Source: Adiantum capillus-veneris
Taxonomy: Eukaryota > Streptophyta > Polypodiopsida > Polypodiales > Pteridaceae
NCBI GenBank assembly: GCA_014529385.2
Contig: CM043968.1
Location: forward strand, 9,362,648 to 9,426,647
Direction: 5' to 3'
DNA: 64,000 bases
The translations under genes and the position numbers were made by a program. Under the pieces are notes generated by a model. The model was given only the letters and a program-made list of their open reading frames with translations, did no database searches and had not been told where the DNA came from. Position 1 is the stretch's first letter, and the number at the start of each line of letters is the position of its first letter. Shown here in pieces: positions 58,009 through 64,000 of this stretch.

Positions 58009-60726
58009 ATGGCTGACAATAATCAAGAGAGTAGAATGAACATTGATAGCTTTGACTTTGCACATGAAGGTGCTAATGATGATGCTCCCATGTTTGTGAA
58101 TTATCTTGTGACTAGGTTGCAACAAGCTATGGGCAACCCTACCTTGCAAGCCGAAGTTACTCAACAACTTCGTGCCTATGGAATTTCCCTTCCTCTCCAA
58201 GAGGAGAGAGAGCTTAGGAGGCCTCTTGAAGAGACCCCCAAAAGAAGACTCTCTCCCATTCGAGAGGAGGAATCCAAAGAGAAAGAAAGCAATGAAAGTC
58301 TAAGTTCTTCTGAAGATGTGGCTCCACGAAGAAGGCGGTCTAGACGATCGCCTACTCCTCCCAAGAGGAAAAGAGCAACCCATAGTCCTTATCCTCATCA
58401 CTCTCAAAGGCAAGAGAGGAAACAAAGGAAGAAAAGGGCTAGGAAGAGGTCACCCTCTTCTCCTTCTTCTTCACCTTCCTTCTCTTCCGATGAAAGTTAT
58501 GGCTATTCTCCTAGAGAATACAAGAGGGGAGGACATCGCAAATCATTTCCTGCATGGCGAAGGTCACAAAAGCTAAAGAAGTTCAAGGAGGGAGGAAAGA
58601 GTATCTCTTTTCTCACCTACGATGGCACCTTTGGTGCTACCGACAAAGTGTTGGCCTTCATCCAGCAATTTGATGCGGCCTTTGGGGACGAGGGCTTCAC
58701 AGAGTCCTCCAAGCTATGCCATGTAGCTATGCACTTCCAAAAATCAGCTCGTCAATGGTGGGCTAGCCTTCGTGGCAATGGAGAAGCCCCAAAGACATGG
58801 AAAACTCTACGAGTTTCCATCATGAAGCAATTTCTTCCAAGCGATACTAAAGATAAAGTTCTTACCGAATGGCGCGGCTTGAAGCTCCTCTCTCATGAGT
58901 CTATCAACAAATATGTAGATAAGTTTTGGGATTTACATCTCAAAGCTACTGTCTTTCAAAAGATAGACTTTGCCGCGCAAAGACAGCAATTCTGTGCGGG
59001 ATTACCTGAAGAGATGGCCGAATATATCAATTCTCAACGACCCGGTACTATTACCGAAGTAATCCACCACAGCATGGTTGCTTCACGCATCAATTTCCAT
59101 CAAGGGGCTAGACGTAATGTCAAGCCCATGGAAAACAAAGATAAAAATGATGCAAAGGGGAAATCCAATGCTCAAAATAATTCCCAAGGCACTTCCAACA
59201 ACAACAACAACAATCGGTCCAAGGAGAAGGGAGTTTACAAAGGTAAAAACAAACTCTCTCCTGAAGAGCTTGAAGCTTTTCGCAAGGACCATAAGTGTTT
59301 CAAGTGTGGGGAGCAAGGACATGGCTATCGTTCTTGCCCCAAGAAGAATACTCGCAATGAGACTCCTAGGGCTTCCACCATCGAAGCTCCAAAAGAGGAT
59401 GCTCATTGCAAAGGATCATCACTCTCCTATGCTTGGGGAAAGGTAAGAGAGCATGATGCCTTCATCTTGTTTGACCCTGGCTCTACTCTCAACTTCATAT
59501 CAATAGAGTTGGCCACCAAGTTGGGCATTCAAGCTTTTGATATGGGAGATATAGTAACAGCTGATGCAGCTTTCAAGGGACAACAAGCCTCCGTTACTCC
59601 CTTGATTGGGAAGTTGAGGCTTCATGTCCAAAGCTATGTCGACAAAGAAGACTTCTTCATCTCTCCCCTCCAACATCAGGATGTTATCCTAGGGGCACCA
59701 TGGTTTGATCGCATGGCTGCCAACATGAAGTTCCCTGAAAGGAGAATTTACTTCACCTACAGGGGAAAGAACATGTATATAGATGCTAGTGAGCGTGGTC
59801 GCACTATTCCACTTGTAAATCCTCTTTCTTTTGATAAATCAATGAAGAGCTCAGTTTCTGCGTACATGATTTATGTCAAAGAGTCTCTAAAAGCTAATAA
59901 TGTTTCATCAAATGAAAATGATAGGAATCAAGAAGAGTTAGACTTGTCTACTTTTCTAAAAGGATTCCAAGATGTGTTCATCGATGATATCCCTATGGAC
60001 CTACCTCCAAAACGAGGGGATGATGACCATCGTATTGAGCTCCTTCCAGGAAGCTCACCGCCTAACAAACCTCTTTATCGAGTCTCACAAGCTCAACAAG
60101 AGGAGATCATGAGGCAAGTACAAGAGCTGGTAGACAAAGGGATGGTGAGGCCTAGTTCCTCTCCCTTTTGTTCTCCAGTCCTTTTAGTGCAAAAGAAAGA
60201 TGGTACATACCGTATGTGTGTGGACTATCGAGCACTAAACCATATCACTATTAAAAACAGATTTCCCGTACCTCGGGTAGAAGATCTGTTTGATAAGCTA
60301 CAAGGCTCTACCTACTTCAGTAGGATTGACCTTAAGAGTGGCTATCATCAAATAAGGATAGTGGATGAGGATATCTTAAAGACCGCATTTCGCACAACAT
60401 TTGGTCTTTATGAATATCTAGTTATGCCTTTTGCCTTGACTAATGCACCAGCTACGTTCAATCGTTTGATGGAGAAAATTTTTAGACCATATCGAAAATT
60501 CACTGGAGTTTTCTTCGATGATATCATCATCTACTCCAAGTCTTTGGAGGAACATAAGCAACATCTCCAAGTGATTTTTCAAGCCTTGAGGGAGAACAAA
60601 CTTTTTCTCAACCAAAAGAAAAGTGAATTCTTCCTTCAAGAGATTCAATACCTAGGGCCATATTATCTCTCACGATGGTATTCGCATGGATCCATCAAAG
60701 TTAGAGGTAATAAAATCATGGCCTAA
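58009..60726 (+). CDS. A1 Gag-Pol, first part: Gag, protease, RT (905 codons)
   Basis: Starts with MADNNQESRMNIDSFDF, a start shared with element B. An Arg/Ser/Pro-rich region (~85-175) recalls SR proteins. Gag capsid ~215-345. Zinc knuckle CFKCGEQGHGYRSC at 430-443. Protease Asp489 in a Asp-Pro-Gly-Ser-Thr context, where Asp-Ser/Thr-Gly is usual. RT ~700-880 with FFDD at 835-838. The true frame ends near codon 883: relative to elements 1 and B there is one extra base near 60657, after which ~20 unrelated residues precede the stop. The rest of Pol continues in the next frame. Otherwise open throughout, in keeping with a young insertion. Confidence 0.92.
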   Translation: MADNNQESRMNIDSFDFAHEGANDDAPMFVNYLVTRLQQAMGNPTLQAEVTQQLRAYGISLPLQEERELRRPLEETPKRRLSPIREEESKEKESNESLSSSEDVAPRRRRSRRSPTPPKRKRATHSPYPHHSQRQERKQRKKRARKRSPSSPSSSPSFSSDESYGYSPREYKRGGHRKSFPAWRRSQKLKKFKEGGKSISFLTYDGTFGATDKVLAFIQQFDAAFGDEGFTESSKLCHVAMHFQKSARQWWASLRGNGEAPKTWKTLRVSIMKQFLPSDTKDKVLTEWRGLKLLSHESINKYVDKFWDLHLKATVFQKIDFAAQRQQFCAGLPEEMAEYINSQRPGTITEVIHHSMVASRINFHQGARRNVKPMENKDKNDAKGKSNAQNNSQGTSNNNNNNRSKEKGVYKGKNKLSPEELEAFRKDHKCFKCGEQGHGYRSCPKKNTRNETPRASTIEAPKEDAHCKGSSLSYAWGKVREHDAFILFDPGSTLNFISIELATKLGIQAFDMGDIVTADAAFKGQQASVTPLIGKLRLHVQSYVDKEDFFISPLQHQDVILGAPWFDRMAANMKFPERRIYFTYRGKNMYIDASERGRTIPLVNPLSFDKSMKSSVSAYMIYVKESLKANNVSSNENDRNQEELDLSTFLKGFQDVFIDDIPMDLPPKRGDDDHRIELLPGSSPPNKPLYRVSQAQQEEIMRQVQELVDKGMVRPSSSPFCSPVLLVQKKDGTYRMCVDYRALNHITIKNRFPVPRVEDLFDKLQGSTYFSRIDLKSGYHQIRIVDEDILKTAFRTTFGLYEYLVMPFALTNAPATFNRLMEKIFRPYRKFTGVFFDDIIIYSKSLEEHKQHLQVIFQALRENKLFLNQKKSEFFLQEIQYLGPYYLSRWYSHGSIKVRGNKIMA

Positions 60727-62791
60727 CCCAAGGAATCTACATGAGCTAAGAAGCTTTATTGGTATGTGTGCATACTATAGACGCTTCATAGCAAAATTCT
60801 CTCAAGTAGCAGGACCACTACACGACTTAACCAAGAAGAACGTTAAGTTTGTATGGACTGCTAAGGAGCAAAATGCTTTTGAAAAACTCAAAGAGAAGCT
60901 TACTTCCCAACCAGTCCTCGTGCTTCCGGATCTCTCAAAGCCATTTGAGGTCCAATGTGATGCTTGTGGTGATTGCCTTGGAGCGGTTTTGCTTCAAGAA
61001 GGGCATGCCATAGCATATGAGAGCCGAAGGCTCAATGGTGATGAACGAGTCTTGGGCATTTATGAGAAAGAGCTTTTAGCTGTTCTACATGCCCTAGACA
61101 CATGGAAGCACTACCTATTGGGGACTCCATTTATCATACGAACCGACCACCAAAGTCTCAAGTATTTCATGACGCAAACCAAGCTTTCCGACAAACAAAT
61201 GAGGTGGGCAAATTTTCTTTCGCAATTTAATTTCCATATTGCTCACATAGCTGGTAAGCACAATCAAGTTGCCGATGCACTTTCACGACGACCAAAAGTT
61301 AATGCGGTGTCTATAGCTACTCACAATGATCTATCCTCTATGATAGATGAGTATGCTACTGACCCTGACTTTAGAGACATAATGTCAGCCCTTGCTTTGG
61401 GGAAGAAAGAGGAACCATTCACCTTGCAGGATGGTTATCTTCTCCACGGCAATAGGCTATGTGTTACCCATTCCCTTCGTGAAAAGGTTATGTATGAATC
61501 CCATGCTCCCCCATATGCAGGGCATAGAGGTATTCAACCTACTCTCCGAAGAGTAGAGACGTATTTCTATTGGCCTACCATGAAAGTGGACATACAAGAG
61601 TATGTTTCAAAATGTGTAGTATGCCAAAAAACCAAGTATGATAGAGGGAAGCAACCTGGATTACTCCAGCCATTGCCTATTCCAAATTCACCATGGGAGA
61701 GTATATCCATGGATTTCATCTTTGGATTACCCAAGTCTATCCATGGGAATACAGGAATATGGACAATAGTCGACAGGTTTAGCAAGCAAGCACATTTTAT
61801 TCCTGTCAAAAAGACTATTAAGGCACATCAAATGGCAACTCTCTTCATATCTCAGATTTTCAAACACCATGGATTACCCACATCCATCGTGTCAGATAGA
61901 GATCCTAGAATGACCATTAATTTCTGGAAAGGTCTCTTTGAAAATCTAGGAACAAGATTGAATTTCTCTTCGGCCTATCACCCACAAACGGATGGCCAAA
62001 GTGAGATAGCCAATCTTACGATACTCGATCTACTCAAGACTTATGTTACCGAAGTAGATCAACGCTCACAATGGGAAAAGTATTTACCGCTAGTAGCGTA
62101 TGCCTACAATAATACTGTACATACTTCTACGGGCAAAGCACCTTTCGAGATCATAGAAGGAAGACCTAAAAGTCCCTTGCTACTGAAAGTACATGGGAAG
62201 ATCTTCGCCGCCGATGAGTATAGCCGTGACCTACAAGAATCTTTTCAAAAGATTAGGGAGGCTATAGCCATCTCTCAACAAAGGCAAAAAGCTGTTGCTG
62301 ATAAGCACAGAAGAGCCTTAATGTTCAAAGAAAATGATTGGGTCTTACTCAAGTTTCCTAAGGCTCGATTAAGACAAACGACGGGCAAAAATCCTACGGG
62401 CCATCAAAAGTATTATGCTAAACTAGCAAAAAGATACTATGGTCCTTTCCAAATCTTGAAGCCTATCAATGAGACGGCTTATCAACTCAAGTTGCCCAAC
62501 CATTGGCTTATACACAATGCCTTTCATGTAAGCTTACTTAAGCCCTACAAAGGAGAGCCACCAATTGAACCAATTATTGAAGACCCTCCCGAAGTTGAAG
62601 ACCAAGAAGAGGTGCTACAACCCGAAGCTATCCTTCGGCATGAAGACAAAGTACTACGACATGGTAAGATTATCCGACGGTATCTTATTAAGTTCAAAAA
62701 TTATCCTTTTGAAGATGCTAAATGGATGCAAGGAGTACAACTTAAGGATAGTATGAACCTTGTCAATGCTTACAATGCTACATTAGAGTAA
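60686..62791 (+). CDS. A1 Pol, second part: RNase H, integrase, chromodomain-like tail (701 codons)
   Basis: This is the continuation of Pol after the one-base shift; the ATG at 60686 is an internal Met (MDPSKLEV) and not a natural start. RNase H ~85-200 with Asp92 and TDHQSLKYF. Integrase zinc domain ~270-325 (H..H..CVVC). Catalytic D343, D404 and E440, a D,D-35-E spacing. GPF module near 585-630 (GPFQILKPINETAYQL), then a chromodomain-like end (YLIKFKNYPFEDAKW, ~670-685). All catalytic residues are present. Made only if the shift is bypassed. Confidence 0.92.
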   Translation: MDPSKLEVIKSWPNPRNLHELRSFIGMCAYYRRFIAKFSQVAGPLHDLTKKNVKFVWTAKEQNAFEKLKEKLTSQPVLVLPDLSKPFEVQCDACGDCLGAVLLQEGHAIAYESRRLNGDERVLGIYEKELLAVLHALDTWKHYLLGTPFIIRTDHQSLKYFMTQTKLSDKQMRWANFLSQFNFHIAHIAGKHNQVADALSRRPKVNAVSIATHNDLSSMIDEYATDPDFRDIMSALALGKKEEPFTLQDGYLLHGNRLCVTHSLREKVMYESHAPPYAGHRGIQPTLRRVETYFYWPTMKVDIQEYVSKCVVCQKTKYDRGKQPGLLQPLPIPNSPWESISMDFIFGLPKSIHGNTGIWTIVDRFSKQAHFIPVKKTIKAHQMATLFISQIFKHHGLPTSIVSDRDPRMTINFWKGLFENLGTRLNFSSAYHPQTDGQSEIANLTILDLLKTYVTEVDQRSQWEKYLPLVAYAYNNTVHTSTGKAPFEIIEGRPKSPLLLKVHGKIFAADEYSRDLQESFQKIREAIAISQQRQKAVADKHRRALMFKENDWVLLKFPKARLRQTTGKNPTGHQKYYAKLAKRYYGPFQILKPINETAYQLKLPNHWLIHNAFHVSLLKPYKGEPPIEPIIEDPPEVEDQEEVLQPEAILRHEDKVLRHGKIIRRYLIKFKNYPFEDAKWMQGVQLKDSMNLVNAYNATLE

Positions 62792-63151
62792 GCAAATGTA
62801 CAAATTTCTTTTAAATAACTCATGTTTTTGTCTTATATGACTAGTCCTCTTTTTAATTGTGCACAAATTTAACTAGTATGCATGCTTAGAATCATGTTTG
62901 TGATGACGACGTCTCTCAAACACCAAGTAGAATTTGTCACTCTACTATGGGAGAATGAAATGGACTAAAAGAGCAGACATGCTTGCGGCAGCTATGTCTC
63001 CCAAGCACCAAATGGATTAGTCATCCATCTTGGAAAGATGTCGTAGGGTTAAAAGGGATCTTTTACCCGCTAAGTACGATTGACTAATGACTAAGACTTT
63101 ATCTATTCTACCTCATAGTCGAGGACGACTATGATTTCAAGAGAGAGGTAA
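62792..63151 (+). other. A1 3' untranslated region with polypurine tract
   Basis: Non-coding, collinear with 16354-16708. Ends AAGAGAGAGGTAA directly before the LTR TG. Confidence 0.8.
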
Positions 63152-64000
63152 TGTCATAAAATCTAATATCTAACTAACCCAAATGATTTTCTCATATTAA
63201 ATTGATCACTTAATGTGGGAGAATAAACGGGAACAAGTGTTAAGATATAGGTATGTGCTTATAGATCTATCTCAACACGGGGCCAATGGTAAAGGGGCCC
63301 AAAAGGGAGATGGTCTATCAAAGAGCAAGGCTAACCAATGGAGCATAAGACCTTAGGGTTAGCTTCATTGAAGACCTCCAATAAATGTGTGTAAAAGTCC
63401 TTTGACCTTAAGTAAGCTAGGGCTGAGCTTGAGGTGGGAACCCGGCCCAAGCTCGAGGTGCTTGTCATGCTTGAGGTGCTTGTCATGCTTGAGGTGTTTT
63501 TCATGCTTGAGGTGCTTGATTAAGATGCTTGAGGTGCCCCCCTAGTTCAAGTGCTTTGTCATGCTTGATAAGTAAGGTGCTTGATCACCTAAAGTCAAAA
63601 TCATTCCTACAATAGGGGGGGCGAGCCCTTTTCCTAGGAGCTAGAGAGAGAACACCCACTCACACACACAAGGGAAGCCCCAACTTGAAGAGGCAGCAAG
63701 GACACATGTCAGGCCCCTACCCATGTTACCTTCATGTGTTGCTTGAAGCCTATTGGCTAAGCTTCAAAGGGGTCCAATGATAAATTACTTGAATTATCTA
63801 ATTGCTTTTTCATTTATCAAGTCCTCTCTCTCAAAGGGGAAAGGGGGACACTTGTCCCAAGGCTACCCATGTTGCTTGTAATGGCTCTTGCTTGTGATTG
63901 GCTAGGCCTGGAAGGGTCCAATGAGCTTCAGGCATGAGCTACAAGGGGGGGTCGACCCAAGCAAGCTAGGGGGGTGCCTAGGGGGTATACTCACCCACAC
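63152..64000 (+). repeat. 3' LTR of A1, cut by window end
   Basis: 849 bp collinear with 56063-56911. By-eye differences are about six single bases (for example CATCCTT against CATGCTT, and CAAGAGGG against CAATAGGG). Confidence 0.93.

Larger units (their letters stand above)
56063..64000 (+). mobile_element. Young Ty3/gypsy element A1, 3' end beyond window
   Basis: 5' LTR 56063-57593, PBS 57595-57606, leader, gag-pol 58009-62791 broken by one frameshift, non-coding tail and polypurine tract to 63151, then a 3' LTR from 63152 to the window end (849 bp of an expected ~1531). The LTRs differ at about 6 of 849 bases. The preceding 5 bp, GAACT, should recur after ~64682 if this is a simple insertion. 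Chromovirus-type domain set. It inserted into the copia remnant. Confidence 0.93.

Noticed and set aside
60640-60730. Programmed ribosomal frameshift between the two A1 ORFs
   Set aside because: The shift lies after the RT active site, not at the gag/pol border, and relatives (element 1 near 1315, element B near 35030) lack the extra base. An ordinary one-base insertion is more likely.

Overview
The window is a repeat-dominated stretch of nuclear DNA from a land plant. The signs are chromodomain-bearing Ty3/gypsy elements primed by initiator tRNA-Met, a Ty1/copia remnant, a decayed PLS-type pentatricopeptide-repeat (PPR) gene, plant-type introns, and very long dinucleotide tracts. The PPR style and the SWIM-type transposase would fit a large-genome seed-free plant such as a fern, but I cannot fix the species. 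I see no intact host gene, no rRNA or tRNA gene and no CRISPR array. Divergence values quoted here were counted by eye.

Layout. 1-3848: decayed gypsy pol on the + strand, whose integrase end is fused to an LTR fragment. 3927-4245: first ~320 bp of a second LTR type. 4780-6674 (-): multi-exon gene remnant of unknown function with recognisable introns. 7205-8385: ~1.2 kb imperfect palindrome made of TG/CA repeats, a 40-G run and a GC-rich core. 8672-12127 (+): decayed Mutator-like transposase with a SWIM zinc finger and one recognisable intron. 13180-18526 (+): gypsy copy lacking its 5' end and its RT, with a complete 3' LTR carrying (TA)n(GA)n and (CA)n tracts. 18527-22259: two tandem duplications and a decayed PPR gene (-).

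22260-39220 is a nested pair. An old minus-strand gypsy element (B) has had its 3' LTR split by a younger, structurally complete 10,643 bp minus-strand gypsy element (C, 22440-33082). C has LTRs of 2766 and 2767 bp, a perfect ACCGG target-site duplication, a PBS, a PPT and a gag-pol frame broken by one stop codon. 39221-53900 is mostly anonymous, with microsatellites, a third-lineage retroelement protease remnant (43230-44400) and a decayed coding-like stretch (48790-51450, -). 53910-56062 is a Ty1/copia gag to pre-integrase remnant with its gag region tandemly duplicated. Into it a young gypsy element (A1) has inserted, running from 56063 past the window end: 5' LTR 56063-57593, PBS, gag-pol broken only by a one-base frameshift, PPT, and 849 bp of 3' LTR with about 6 differences from the 5' LTR.

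Relative history. Element 1, element B and the 13-18 kb copy share one family with A1 (arginine/serine-rich Gag, Asp-Pro-Gly-Ser protease, chromodomain-like tail) but are heavily mutated. C (LTRs ~1.6% apart) and A1 (~0.7% apart) are recent arrivals. No coherent new molecular system is evident. The features most worth following up are the large palindrome, the spliced leader ORF in element C, the unknown multi-exon gene with its duplicated splice donor, and the SWIM transposase.
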